64,000 nt of DNA from CAZMYM01 sp964620325 (GCA_964620325.1 CAZUIM010000006.1:1-64000); one strand, 5' to 3'; positions 8,377 to 17,383 are shown, numbered from the stretch's first letter. Numbers and translations are program-made. Notes: generated from the letters alone by a model not told the origin.

Positions 8377-8448
8377 GAACGGTCGCCGCTCCAGACGGCC
8401 TGCCCTTCCGAGTCACCGGGACGTGTTTCGTAGAACTCTATCCTCGTA

Positions 8449-8477
8449 TTGTTGATCCCTTGGGCATTAGCTATACT
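8449..8477 (+). promoter_or_regulatory. probable promoter of the lysine-degradation genes
   Basis: TTGTTG (8449-8454) and TATACT (8472-8477) are separated by 17 bp. They lie just upstream of the first saccharopine-pathway gene, whose GAGAGGAGG ribosome binding site is at about 8503-8511. Confidence 0.55.
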
Positions 8478-8522
8478 TCCGCCGCATCGAAGCAGGCGAC
8501 GTGAGAGGAGGCTCGATCCGTC

Positions 8523-9833
8523 TTGACGACCCAGATCGCGATCCGCCGCGAGGACATGTACGCCTGGGAGCGCAGAGTTCCACTGGTGCCCGATGACGTT
8601 CGGACGCTGGTCGACCGGGGATACTCGTTTGCCGTCCAGACGTCCGAGAAGCGCGCGTTCGCCGATGAGGAGTATCGAGAGGCCGGCTGTGCCCTCGTCG
8701 AGTCGGTCTCCGGGTGTCCGCTGGTCATCGGGCTCAAAGAGATCCCGGTCGACGTTTTCGAGAAGGAGACGGTCTATGTCTTCTTTTCGCACACGATCAA
8801 GGGCCAGCCGGCGAACATGCCGATGTTGCAGCGCGCACTCGATCTCGCGTGCACGATCATCGACTACGAGCGGATCGTCGATGACGACGGAAGTCGCCTC
8901 ATCTTCTTCGGCAACTACGCAGGGTATGCCGGGGCGATCGACTCGCTCTGGGCGTTCGGCCGGAGACTTGCTTTCGAGGGGATCCGGACTCCGTTCGACG
9001 CCCTGAAGCGGGCCTCCGAGTATCCGAGCCTCGACGCCGCGAAACAGGCCGTTCGTGCGATCGGAGATGCGATTCGAACGGATGGTCTTCCAGAAGCGCT
9101 CTCCCCGCTCGTCCTCGGGGTCGCCGGGTACGGGAACGTCTCCAAAGGAGCGCAGGAGATTCTCGATCTGCTTCCACTCGACGAGGTTCGCCCCGCCGAT
9201 CTCTTGAACGGCGCGACGCGGTCCTCCAGTGCCCCCGTGGTCAAGGTGGTCTTCCGTGAACAGGACACGGTCCTTCGTCTCGATCCGTCCGAGCCGTTCG
9301 ACCTGCGGGAGTACTACGATCATCCGGAGCGGTATCGGGAGGCGTTCGAGCGGTATCTGCCCAGCCTCCACGTCTTGATGAACTGCATCTACTGGGAGCC
9401 GAAGTACCCCCGGCTGGTGACCAAGAGCGCGCTTCGGCGGCTGTTCGGCGACCGGCGACCGCGGCTTCGCGTCATCGGTGACATCTCGTGCGACGTCGAC
9501 GGCGCGATCGAATCGACGGTGAAGGCGACCGAGCCGGACGATCCGATCTACGTCTACCTGCCTGATGAAGATCGGGCCGTCTCCGGCGTGGAGGGGACCG
9601 GCCCGGTCGTGATGGCCGTCGACATTCTGCCGAGCGAGCTGCCACGGGAGGCGTCGACCTACTTCAGCCAGATCCTGACGGGATTCGTCCCACAGATTGC
9701 GGCCGCCGACTACAGCGTGGACTTCGATACACTACAGCTGCCGGCCGAATTGAAGCGGGCGGTCATCGCCCATCGGGGCGCGTTGGCGCCCGACTATCGT
9801 TATCTGGCCGAACATCTCGAACCGGCCGCATGA
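8523..9833 (+). CDS. lysine-ketoglutarate reductase-type protein (AASS N-terminal half)
   Basis: 436-residue protein of the alanine dehydrogenase/PNT-like fold. It matches the N-terminal, lysine-ketoglutarate reductase half of the bifunctional aminoadipate semialdehyde synthase of plants and animals: RREDMYAWERRVPLVPDDV at the start, FFSHTIKGQ, NCIYWEPKYPRL, GDISCDVDGAIE and DILPSELPREAS. The expected reaction condenses lysine and 2-oxoglutarate to saccharopine with NADPH. TTG start at 8523, about 11 nt after GAGGAGG. The next gene encodes the matching saccharopine dehydrogenase half, 22 nt downstream, so the eukaryotic fusion appears here as two adjacent genes. Confidence 0.85.
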   Translation: MTTQIAIRREDMYAWERRVPLVPDDVRTLVDRGYSFAVQTSEKRAFADEEYREAGCALVESVSGCPLVIGLKEIPVDVFEKETVYVFFSHTIKGQPANMPMLQRALDLACTIIDYERIVDDDGSRLIFFGNYAGYAGAIDSLWAFGRRLAFEGIRTPFDALKRASEYPSLDAAKQAVRAIGDAIRTDGLPEALSPLVLGVAGYGNVSKGAQEILDLLPLDEVRPADLLNGATRSSSAPVVKVVFREQDTVLRLDPSEPFDLREYYDHPERYREAFERYLPSLHVLMNCIYWEPKYPRLVTKSALRRLFGDRRPRLRVIGDISCDVDGAIESTVKATEPDDPIYVYLPDEDRAVSGVEGTGPVVMAVDILPSELPREASTYFSQILTGFVPQIAAADYSVDFDTLQLPAELKRAVIAHRGALAPDYRYLAEHLEPAA

Positions 9834-9855
9834 GGCCGGAAGCGAAGGAGCCGAT

Positions 9856-11175
9856 GTGAAACGCGTATTGATCCTTGGCGCCGGGCTGGTCGCCGGCCCG
9901 CACGTCCGGTACCTGCTCGAAACGGAAGGGTTCGCCGTGACCGTTGCCAGTCGAACGGTGGCGAAGGCCGAGGCACTGGTCGGCGGCGCATCGAACGGGA
10001 GGGCGATCGCGCTCGACGTGGACGATCGACGCGCGCTGGAGGATCTGATCTCGTCCCACGATCTGTCGGTCAGCCTCCTACCCTATCGACATCACCCGAC
10101 GGTGGCGCGGCTCTGCGTCGAGCACAGGGTGCCGATGGTGACGACCTCCTATGTGAAGGACGAGATGCGATCGCTCGATGGACCGGCTCGCGAGGCCGGA
10201 GTGATCCTCCTGAACGAGGTCGGGGTCGACCCGGGGATCGACCACATGTCGGCGATGCGTGTCATCGACCGGATTCGGGATTCCGAGGGGACACTCGTTT
10301 CGTTCACCTCGAACACCGGAGGCCTCCCGGCGCCGGAAGCGAACGACAATCCGTTCGGCTACAAGTTCTCGTGGGCTCCTCGCGGGGTCCTCCTCGCGGG
10401 GAAGAACCCGGCGCGCTACCTGAAGGATGGGGAGACAATCGAGGTTCCGGGAGCGGAGCTGTTCGCGAATCGATGGACGTGCACGATCGCGGGATTCCGC
10501 GATCTCGAAGTCTATCCGAATCGCGATTCCCTCCCGTACATCGAGACATACGGCATTCCGACGGTCAAGAGCATGTTCCGGGGGACTCTGCGCTATCCCG
10601 GATGGTGCGACACGATGAAGCGAATCGTCGAACTCGGTCTGCTCGACGAGACCGAGCGAGATGATCTCGCGGGCCGGACGTTCGCCGAATTGACCGGCAC
10701 GTTGATCGACTCGGACGGACCCGCAACGCGCGCGGAACTCGCCGCCTTTCTCGGTCTTGCGGCCGATGCGAAGCCGATCGCCGATCTGGAATGGCTCGGG
10801 TTCCTCTCCGACGAGGCGCTTCCGGCCGGCGCGACATCGCTGCTCGACGTCCTATCGGTCCGGATGCTCGCCGTGATGCAGTACGCGTCGGATGAGCGGG
10901 ACATGCTCGTCATGCAGCACGAATTCGTCGTCGAGTACGAGGACCGAGCGGAGAAGATCACCTCGACGCTCGTCGAGTACGGGATCCCGAACGGCGATTC
11001 GGCGATGTCCCGGTTGGTCGGACTCCCGGCGGCGATCGCCGCGCGGCGCGTCCTCCAAGGGGAGATCGATCTGACTGGTGTTCACGTCCCCACGCTCCCT
11101 GAGATCTACGATCCGATCCTCGACGAACTGGAGACGATGGGCGTTTCGTTCGATGAGACGATCGAGCATTCCTGA
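9856..11175 (+). CDS. saccharopine dehydrogenase/reductase (AASS C-terminal half)
   Basis: 439-residue NAD(P)-binding enzyme. The N-terminal nucleotide-binding loop is LILGAGLVAGPHV, followed by the family segments LLPYRHHPTVARLC, NEVGVDPGIDHMSAM and NDNPFGYKFSWAP. This is the Lys9/saccharopine dehydrogenase family that converts saccharopine to glutamate and aminoadipate semialdehyde. GTG start at 9856 with AAGGAG upstream. Pairing with the preceding reductase implies lysine catabolism; a biosynthetic role via aminoadipate cannot be excluded from this window. Confidence 0.87.
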   Translation: MKRVLILGAGLVAGPHVRYLLETEGFAVTVASRTVAKAEALVGGASNGRAIALDVDDRRALEDLISSHDLSVSLLPYRHHPTVARLCVEHRVPMVTTSYVKDEMRSLDGPAREAGVILLNEVGVDPGIDHMSAMRVIDRIRDSEGTLVSFTSNTGGLPAPEANDNPFGYKFSWAPRGVLLAGKNPARYLKDGETIEVPGAELFANRWTCTIAGFRDLEVYPNRDSLPYIETYGIPTVKSMFRGTLRYPGWCDTMKRIVELGLLDETERDDLAGRTFAELTGTLIDSDGPATRAELAAFLGLAADAKPIADLEWLGFLSDEALPAGATSLLDVLSVRMLAVMQYASDERDMLVMQHEFVVEYEDRAEKITSTLVEYGIPNGDSAMSRLVGLPAAIAARRVLQGEIDLTGVHVPTLPEIYDPILDELETMGVSFDETIEHS

Positions 11176-11995
11176 TTCCGGGACGACGCCGGGGGTCGGG
11201 TTTCGCTGGGACCTCGGAGGGAGTACGTGGGGGTTCTATCGACTCGAGAGCGCGGACGCCTGGGTCCCTCTGTCGGAGGCGGTTCGAGCGATCGTAGCAT
11301 CGGGACTGGGCGTCGAGCTTTGGCCGACCCGTGGTCTGGAGGATCGAGATCCGTCGGAGGGGGAGGTTGCGCGTCTCCGGCGGACGATCGCGGAGGCGCC
11401 GTTCGCCTCGGTTCACATGAGGGATCGATACTGGAGCTGGAGCCCGGATGGGTTCCGCCGCGAGATCGACTTCTCCGCCGCCGTCGGGGCGAAGTTGCTC
11501 GTGATCCATCCGGTCTGTCTGGGTCTCGCTGCGCCGGACGGGCGACTCGATGTCGAGGAGACGGTGCGGATCGCCGACTACGGCGCCGATCATGGCGTTC
11601 GGATCGCCTTGGAGAACGTGCGAAACACAGGCTGGGCGCTCGATCGGGTTCTCAACGAGATCGGCGACGATCCGGAGACGACGAACCTCGGGATCTGTAT
11701 TGACATCGGGCACGCGTTTCTGTCAGATGATCTCGGAGACCGGCCGATCGATGCCTACCTCGAGCGATACCGGGACCAGCTTGTCCATCTCCATCTCCAC
11801 GACAACGACGGCGTCGAGGACGATCACCTCCCGCCGGGCGGCGGACGGATCGATTGGATCAATGTGCTTCGGACTCTCGAAGCGATCGGCTTCGACGGAA
11901 GAGCGATCCTCGAAGTGGCGCGAATCGGCGAGGATGCCGCGCTAACGATTCAAAAGAGCGGTCGATTCCTGAGTGATCTGCGGCGTTCCGGCTAG
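11153..11995 (+). CDS. sugar phosphate isomerase/epimerase-like TIM-barrel protein
   Basis: 280-residue protein of the AP-endonuclease-2/xylose-isomerase TIM-barrel family. Visible features: barrel strand with metal-ligand-type histidine VIHP, IALENVRN, CIDIGHAFLS, LVHLHLHDND and a final AILEVAR. These correspond to the Glu/His/Asp metal ligands of the family. ATG at 11153 overlaps the saccharopine dehydrogenase end by 23 nt; an upstream start at 11078 would add basic out-of-frame-like sequence. Substrate is unknown. Placement after the lysine genes may be operonic only. Confidence 0.75.
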   Translation: MRRSSIPDSGTTPGVGFRWDLGGSTWGFYRLESADAWVPLSEAVRAIVASGLGVELWPTRGLEDRDPSEGEVARLRRTIAEAPFASVHMRDRYWSWSPDGFRREIDFSAAVGAKLLVIHPVCLGLAAPDGRLDVEETVRIADYGADHGVRIALENVRNTGWALDRVLNEIGDDPETTNLGICIDIGHAFLSDDLGDRPIDAYLERYRDQLVHLHLHDNDGVEDDHLPPGGGRIDWINVLRTLEAIGFDGRAILEVARIGEDAALTIQKSGRFLSDLRRSG

Positions 11996-12015
11996 AGCGT
12001 CTGAGAGTCGGAGGG

Positions 12016-12411
12016 TCAGTCCCGCGTCTCGAAATGGACCCGATTCCCGTGCAACGCCATCACGTTGACGGTCAACTCCTCACGTCGCCCGCTCGCCAGC
12101 CACCGCAGTCTGTACCTCTCGCCCAGGGCCGTGGCCAACGTCGAAAGAAGCATCGGTTCGGTCGTCGAAGCGGCGGTGAATGCGCCGACGCACGCGTCGT
12201 CCGCCGGACCATCCGGAACCGATGAAATCCCATCCCTCGGACCGATCGGGGCCGAATCGGAATCCTTCTGATCGATCCGTGCCTGTCCTTCGATCACCCA
12301 CGATCCCCAGACGAGTTCTGCCGGCCCTTCGTATCCGGGCCTCCTCGTCTCCTTCTCGCTGCTCAAGCCAGCCCCTTTCCGGCTCCAGAAACCGGAGCTC
12401 TCGGCATCCAT
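12016..12411 (-). CDS. hypothetical protein
   Basis: 131-residue frame beginning at the ATG at 12411 (MDAESSGF). The C-terminal part (ALGERYRLRWLASGRR, VNVMALHGN) looks protein-like; the N-terminal half is low-complexity and charged. No signal peptide, membrane segment or known motif is seen. It lies between the convergent isomerase gene and the ThiF-type gene. The start is uncertain, and it may not be translated. Confidence 0.4.
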   Translation of the reverse strand: MDAESSGFWSRKGAGLSSEKETRRPGYEGPAELVWGSWVIEGQARIDQKDSDSAPIGPRDGISSVPDGPADDACVGAFTAASTTEPMLLSTLATALGERYRLRWLASGRREELTVNVMALHGNRVHFETRD

Positions 12412-12491
12412 GATCGTCGCCGAGTTTCGGTCAGTGTAGGACGATGATGCGGCGCCGACAAGTCCCGACGCGCGGGTATCGGCGATTTGGC

Positions 12492-13253
12492 CTATCTTCC
12501 TCCGCAGCTCGGACAGTCCGGGTTGGCGTCGATCGCGACCTCTTCGAATCGGGTTTCGCGAGCGTCGAACAGGAGAAGTCGGCCGACGAGGTGGGGCTCG
12601 ATGCCGACGATCCACTTGATCGCCTCCGTCGCCTGAAGTGCCCCGATCGTTCCGGGAACCGCACCGAGGATCCCCGCCTCCTCGCCGGTGAGGGCGGACG
12701 ATGGCGGTTCGGGGTAGAGACAGCGGTAGCAGGGGCCGCCCTTGGCGCAGAGGAGACTCAGCTGCCCCTCGAGGCGGAAGATGGCTCCGTAGACGTACGG
12801 GATTCGCTGTTCGAGGCAGACCTCGTTGATTGCGTACCGCGTTTCGAAATTGTCCGTTCCATCGACGACGAGGTCGTAGCCGGCGGCGATCCGGCGTCCG
12901 GCTTCGGCGGTGAAGCGCTCCTCGTACGTCTCGACCGTCACGTCGTCGTTCAGATCGATCAGTCGGGCGCGGGCCGATTCGACCTTCGGACGCCCGAGGG
13001 TCGAGGAGTCGTGGATCACCTGGCGCTGGAGATTGGAGAATGTGACGACGTCGGAATCGACTAGCCCGAGAGTGCCGACGCCGGCGGCGGCGAGGTAGAG
13101 GGTGACAGGGCTTCCGAGTCCCCCGAGGCCGACGACGAGAACGCGGGCCGCCTTCAATCGTTCCTGCCCTCGCTCTCCGACGGAAGGGAGCGCGAGATGC
13201 CGTGCGTACCGTTCACGTTCGCGATCCGTCAGCCGGTTCATGCCGAACATCAT
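12492..13253 (-). CDS. ThiF/MoeB/HesA-type adenylyltransferase
   Basis: 253-residue E1-like enzyme that adenylates the C-terminus of a ubiquitin-fold sulfur carrier (ThiS, MoaD or similar). ATP-binding loop VLVVGLGGLGSPV near residues 38-50, the conserved DSDVVTFSNLQRQ and the DGTDNFETRYAIN segment are present. Two cysteine pairs (CYRC and CPSC near the C-terminus) match the structural zinc site of MoeB. No rhodanese domain is attached. It lies 64 nt after the metal-type ABC permease on the same strand. No carrier protein gene is in the window, so ThiF and MoeB cannot be told apart. Confidence 0.88.
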   Translation of the reverse strand: MMFGMNRLTDRERERYARHLALPSVGERGQERLKAARVLVVGLGGLGSPVTLYLAAAGVGTLGLVDSDVVTFSNLQRQVIHDSSTLGRPKVESARARLIDLNDDVTVETYEERFTAEAGRRIAAGYDLVVDGTDNFETRYAINEVCLEQRIPYVYGAIFRLEGQLSLLCAKGGPCYRCLYPEPPSSALTGEEAGILGAVPGTIGALQATEAIKWIVGIEPHLVGRLLLFDARETRFEEVAIDANPDCPSCGGR

Positions 13254-13317
13254 ATCCGGAGGGCGGGGATCGAGGCGATCGGCCCTTCGCCGCCGATCTC
13301 AGTCGCTCTGGCGGAGC

Positions 13318-14178
13318 TCACCGGCGGAGAAGGCGACCGAGCCACCCCGCTCCCGGACGAAGTGCGACGACGATGAGGAAGAGGGCGATTGCCACGAGGA
13401 CGATCGCCGCGCCCGAGGCGATTCCGAGGTAGAACGACAGATAGAGCCCCACAATGCCGGAAAGGGTGCCGAAGAGCGCACTGACGGCCATCATCCGTGG
13501 CAGGCGACGCGTCAGAAGATAGGCGGTCGTCGTCGGGGTGATCAGCATCGCGAGCATCAGACCGAGTCCGACCGTCTGAAGAGAAACGACGACGGTCACT
13601 GCGACGAGGATCAGAAGGAGGATTCGGTAGAAGGTCGTCGGGAGGCGGAGCGTCACGGCGAGGGTCGGATCGAACGAGACGACGAGGAACTCCTTGTAGA
13701 AGACGAAGATGAGGAGAAGGACCGCGCCACCGAAGGCGGCGATGAGGATCAGATCGCTGTTCGACACGCCGAGGACGTTGCCGAACAGGACGTGAACAAG
13801 GTCGGTTGCGAACCCGCGCACGGTCGAGATCAATGCGATTCCGAGGGCGAACGCTCCGGCGAAGACGATTCCGATGGCCGTGTCTTCCTTGATTCGCGCC
13901 TGGCGGCTGATCGTCTCGATGCCGAGGGCGACGGCGATCGCCGTTCCGAGGGCCCACCAGAAGAGGGGCCTGCGTTCTCCTTGGCCCGCGACGAGGTACC
14001 CGGCGGCGATGCCCGGGAGGACGGCGTGGGCGAGCGCATCTCCGAGGAAGGCCATCGAGCGGAGCACGACGTAGCAGCCGACGACGGCCGAGAGGCCGCC
14101 GACGAGGACGGCGGCGATCAGGGCCCGGATCATGAACGGATATCGCAGAGGAGCGGCGATCCACTCGAGGACGCTCAC
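13318..14178 (-). CDS. ABC transporter permease, Zn/Mn (ABC-3) family
   Basis: 286-residue membrane protein with about eight to nine hydrophobic helices. ABC-3 family signatures: VLRSMAFLGDALAHAVLPGIA (21 residues at about 39-59; key residues are the G-D-A-L-x-H-A core) and a central VLFGNVLGVS. The family imports zinc, manganese or iron. GTG start overlaps the ATPase stop by 4 nt (GTGA). No solute-binding protein gene accompanies it in this window. Confidence 0.85.
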   Translation of the reverse strand: MSVLEWIAAPLRYPFMIRALIAAVLVGGLSAVVGCYVVLRSMAFLGDALAHAVLPGIAAGYLVAGQGERRPLFWWALGTAIAVALGIETISRQARIKEDTAIGIVFAGAFALGIALISTVRGFATDLVHVLFGNVLGVSNSDLILIAAFGGAVLLLIFVFYKEFLVVSFDPTLAVTLRLPTTFYRILLLILVAVTVVVSLQTVGLGLMLAMLITPTTTAYLLTRRLPRMMAVSALFGTLSGIVGLYLSFYLGIASGAAIVLVAIALFLIVVALRPGAGWLGRLLRR

Positions 14179-15065
14179 GGCGACCCTCCGGAACGGTCCG
14201 GGCTCCCGTCGGAGCCGCGCCCGCTCCCTCCGGAGCAGGCGGTGTCGTGGACGACGAGGACGCCGTCCTCTCCTTGCACCATACGAAGGCAGCTCCCGTA
14301 CGCCTTCTGAAGCGTCTCCTCGGTGAACACGTCGGTCGGAGATCCGAACCCGAGCACGCGGCGCTTGAGCAGAAGAATCTTGTCGAAATGTGCTGAGGCG
14401 AGACCGAGATCATGAAGGGCGACCAACAGCGTCACGTCTCGGGACCTGAGGTCGTCGAGTGTGTGAATCAACTCGTCGCGTGAGTGAACGTCGAGGCCGG
14501 CGAACGGCTCGTCCATCAGGATGAGCTCCGATTCCTGTGCCAAGGCGCGCGCGACGAACATGCGTTGGCGCTCACCGCCGGAGAGGGCCTCGATCCTCCG
14601 CCCGGCGAGGTCGACGAGATCCACGTCGGCGAGGGCGCGTCGAACGATCTCCCGATCGGAGGAGCGGAACCGTCGCAGGGGACCGACCCGCCCGACTCTT
14701 CCCATCGAGACGACGTCGGTGACGGTCACGGGGAATCGCCAATCGACGGCGCTCTGTTGGGAGACGAAGGCGATGCAGATGTGTCCTTCGGGCGCGTGTC
14801 CGTGGACCCGGATGCTCCCGGAGCTCGGCGGGTGCAATCCGGCGAGAGCACGGAGGAGCGTGCTCTTTCCGGCTCCGTTCGGCCCGACGATCGCCAAGCG
14901 CTCCCCGGGTTCGACCTCGAAGGACACGTCGACGAGGGCGGTCTGTCCGTCGTACGACGCCGTGAGGTGCGCCACGGCGATCGCCGGCGCGGTGACGTCG
15001 TGATCCACCGACCGTCTTGACGTGCGCCGACTGCAGGAGAAGGTTCGTCGCGGCATCTCGATCAC
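14175..15065 (-). CDS. ABC transporter ATP-binding protein, Zn/Mn type
   Basis: 296-residue ATPase. Walker A GPNGAGKST, Q-loop VSQQSAVDW, signature LSGGERQR, Walker B ELILMDEPFAGLD and switch His in VALHDLGLA are all intact. The Q-loop context (VSQQSAVDWRFPVTV) is typical of Mn/Zn importers. GTG at 15065 overlaps the histidine kinase stop by 4 nt; this start gives an unusual basic 25-residue N-terminal extension, so initiation may instead be further in (ATG at 15056 or a later GTG). A tail of about 25 residues rich in Ser, Gly and Asp follows the core. Confidence 0.87.
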   Translation of the reverse strand: MIEMPRRTFSCSRRTSRRSVDHDVTAPAIAVAHLTASYDGQTALVDVSFEVEPGERLAIVGPNGAGKSTLLRALAGLHPPSSGSIRVHGHAPEGHICIAFVSQQSAVDWRFPVTVTDVVSMGRVGRVGPLRRFRSSDREIVRRALADVDLVDLAGRRIEALSGGERQRMFVARALAQESELILMDEPFAGLDVHSRDELIHTLDDLRSRDVTLLVALHDLGLASAHFDKILLLKRRVLGFGSPTDVFTEETLQKAYGSCLRMVQGEDGVLVVHDTACSGGSGRGSDGSPDRSGGSP

Positions 15066-16417
15066 GCCCCCACTTTCGAGTCGGTCGGGAGCGTGAAGCG
15101 GAAACAGGCGCCGCCGGTCGGCCTGTTCTCGGCCCAGATCCGGCCGCCATGCGCCTCGACGAGCGCCTTGGCGATCGAGAGCCCGAGCCCGGCGCTCGCG
15201 TCGGACGGTCGAGCGTCATCGGCGCGGTAGAAACGGTCGAAGACGTGCGCTAGGTCGTCCTCGGTCAGTCCTGAGCCGCTGTCGCAGACGCTGACGAGGA
15301 TCCCTTCACCGGTCTCGGTCGCCGAGATCGAGATCGACCCTCCTTCCGGCGTGTGGCGCATCGCGTTGGCGAACAGGTTGAGAAGGATCTGCTCGACCCG
15401 CTGACGATCGATGTGGGCCGTCGGAAGGTCCTCGGGGATCCGGCGATCGAGTCCGATCTCCGCATCCTCCAGCTGAACCTCGATCGTCTCCGCGATCGAG
15501 TCAACAAGGTCTTCGATCCGGCAGGGAGCCGGCTGGATCGAGAGACGCCCGGCGTCGGCCAGTGCGAGCTGATGAAGATCGCGGACGAGCCTCGTCGTCA
15601 GAAGGATCTTGTCGTGCAGGGCGGCGAGGGTCGACGGGCTCGGTTCGACCAGACCGTCGCGGAGTCCCTCGAGGGCCGAGCGAACGGCCGTGATCGGCGT
15701 TCTCAATTCGTGCGCGATGTCGGCGATCATCCGCTTCTTGGTCTCCTCGGACGCCTCGAGGCTCGCGGCCATCTCGTTGAACGACTTGGCCAGGTGGCCG
15801 AACTCATCGGTCGACTCGATGCTCACCCGTTCTTTCAGGTCTCCTTCGGCGATTCGGCGGGTCGCGTCATCGAGCTGACGAAGGGGACGCGTGACTTGAC
15901 GGCGGAGGAGAACTGCGATCAGGAGCCCGGCTGCGGCGGTCGCGATTCCGGCGAGCCAGAGAGAGCGGCGAATTCGTGCGAGGAAGACGCGTCCGAGCTC
16001 GGTCTGCTCAGAATTGACGCGATACGGAACCAGCACCCATCGCGCCCCGTCCGGAAGGATGATTCCTCGGCCTCGGGACAGATCCTCCGGCGTCAGCTTG
16101 TGTTCTGTCGCCTCCCAATCGGCCGGGTAGACGACGTTCCCGTTCGGGTCGACAAGCAGGAGGGGGACGTCGACCGAGCTCTGCTCGAGAAAGTCGACGA
16201 CGCCGTCGAAGCTGCCGGTTCGGTTGTAGTACGCGACGATTACCTCGCTGAGAAGGCGATCCTGCATCGTGAAGCTGCGGACGGTGAACGTGGAGAACGC
16301 CTCACGGACCGAGTAGTTGATGAACAGGTACCCGATCACCGAGGCGAGAGCGACGATGGCGAGGATCCAGAGGAAGAGCCTCGTCTGCAGCGAGAGACGT
16401 CTTCGGAACAGGCTCAT
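15062..16417 (-). CDS. sensor histidine kinase (BaeS-like)
   Basis: 451-residue membrane kinase: TM1 about residues 13-33, a periplasmic domain of about 115 residues, TM2 about 152-170, then HAMP, HisKA and HATPase domains. The H-box is DIAHELRTP with the phosphoacceptor His236. N box NLFANAMRHTPEGG, G1 DSGSGL, F box FDRFYR and G2 GLGLSIAK are intact. ATG overlaps the response regulator stop by 4 nt, and its own stop overlaps the ABC ATPase start. It probably senses the transported metal or a related envelope signal. Confidence 0.92.
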   Translation of the reverse strand: MSLFRRRLSLQTRLFLWILAIVALASVIGYLFINYSVREAFSTFTVRSFTMQDRLLSEVIVAYYNRTGSFDGVVDFLEQSSVDVPLLLVDPNGNVVYPADWEATEHKLTPEDLSRGRGIILPDGARWVLVPYRVNSEQTELGRVFLARIRRSLWLAGIATAAAGLLIAVLLRRQVTRPLRQLDDATRRIAEGDLKERVSIESTDEFGHLAKSFNEMAASLEASEETKKRMIADIAHELRTPITAVRSALEGLRDGLVEPSPSTLAALHDKILLTTRLVRDLHQLALADAGRLSIQPAPCRIEDLVDSIAETIEVQLEDAEIGLDRRIPEDLPTAHIDRQRVEQILLNLFANAMRHTPEGGSISISATETGEGILVSVCDSGSGLTEDDLAHVFDRFYRADDARPSDASAGLGLSIAKALVEAHGGRIWAENRPTGGACFRFTLPTDSKVGA

Positions 16418-17100
16418 GTCTCACGCCCCCGCGCGAGCTTGTACCCGACGCCGAAGACGGTCAGGACGAATCGCGGATTCTTCGGATCCGGTTCGATCTT
16501 CTGGCGCAAGCGCTTGATGTGCGAGTCGACCGATCGTTCGAAGCTCTCGTAGGTCTCGCCGCGGACCGCCTCCAGCAGTTCGAGGCGGGTGAAGACGCGG
16601 CCCGGGTACGTCATCAAGAATGCGAGGAGATCGAATTCCATCGCCGTCAGTTCGACCGGGTCTTCTCGGACCCACACCTGGCGCTGGGCCTGATCGAGCC
16701 GCAGCTCGCCGACTTCCAGGATCGATGTCTGCTTCCCTTCGGAACGACGGAGGACGGCGTGAACGCGGGCCTCCAACTCGCGGGCGCTGAACGGCTTGAC
16801 GATGTAGTCATCGGCACCTGTCTCCAGCCCCGCGACGCGATCCTCCTCTTCGACCCGGGCGGTCAACATGATGATCGGAACGTTCGACCGCTCCCGAACC
16901 CGCTGAGCCACCGAGATTCCGTCGATTTTGGGGAGCATCCAGTCGAGGACGATCAGCGACGGCTCGTGTTTGTCGAACTGCACCAACGCCTGGGCTCCGT
17001 CATGCGCCACGATGACCTCGAATCCGGCCTGTTCGAGGTACTGGCGGACGGCGTCGACCACCCATCGATCATCGTCGACAACGAGGATTCTGTCAGTCAT
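16414..17100 (-). CDS. OmpR/PhoB-family response regulator
   Basis: 228-residue regulator. The receiver domain has acidic pocket D10-D11, phosphoacceptor D53 (VLDWMLPKIDG), T80 and K102. The C-terminal winged helix ends VFTVFGVGYKL-like (LTVFGVGYKLARG). ATG at 17100 is chosen over an upstream in-frame start because a TATACT -10 box lies only 12 nt before it. First gene of a chain with the kinase, ABC ATPase and permease, each overlapping by 4 nt, so it likely autoregulates the transporter it precedes. Confidence 0.92.
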   Translation of the reverse strand: MTDRILVVDDDRWVVDAVRQYLEQAGFEVIVAHDGAQALVQFDKHEPSLIVLDWMLPKIDGISVAQRVRERSNVPIIMLTARVEEEDRVAGLETGADDYIVKPFSARELEARVHAVLRRSEGKQTSILEVGELRLDQAQRQVWVREDPVELTAMEFDLLAFLMTYPGRVFTRLELLEAVRGETYESFERSVDSHIKRLRQKIEPDPKNPRFVLTVFGVGYKLARGRET

Positions 17101-17112
17101 GGCTTGGAATTC

Positions 17113-17118
17113 AGTATA
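17113..17118 (-). promoter_or_regulatory. -10 box of the response regulator operon
   Basis: TATACT ends 12 nt before the ATG at 17100, so the transcript would start about 6 nt before the start codon: a nearly leaderless mRNA without a Shine-Dalgarno site. No good -35 box is seen, which would fit an activator-dependent (self-regulated) promoter. Inference. Confidence 0.45.
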
Positions 17119-17218
17119 CGACGGGGAACGGGCGGATGAGACCCTCGAGGGGCCTCGCTTCCGACCGCCGTCCGGCTCTGCATCGACCGAAAGCAATGTT
17201 GCACAGGGCGTTTACAGC

Positions 17219-17383
17219 ATGTTCGTTTCGGACGAGATCGCGGTCGAGGCGCTCACCTTGGAGGTCCGGGCGGATGGCCGGTTCCACGTTCGGCGGGCAT
17301 CCGTCGTTGAGGACGCTCTTCTGCTCTATCGTCAGACGGGGCGTTCAGTCACGGGTTCGTCCATCGTGGCGGTCTCGGATTGA
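17219..17383 (+). CDS. possible small protein
   Basis: 54-codon frame starting MFVSDEIAVEALTLEV in the gap between the divergent response regulator and the TldE gene. Composition is protein-like (alternating hydrophobic and acidic residues) but there is no clear ribosome binding site and no recognised family. TTGCAC lies about 20 nt upstream. Treat as tentative. Confidence 0.25.
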   Translation: MFVSDEIAVEALTLEVRADGRFHVRRASVVEDALLLYRQTGRSVTGSSIVAVSD

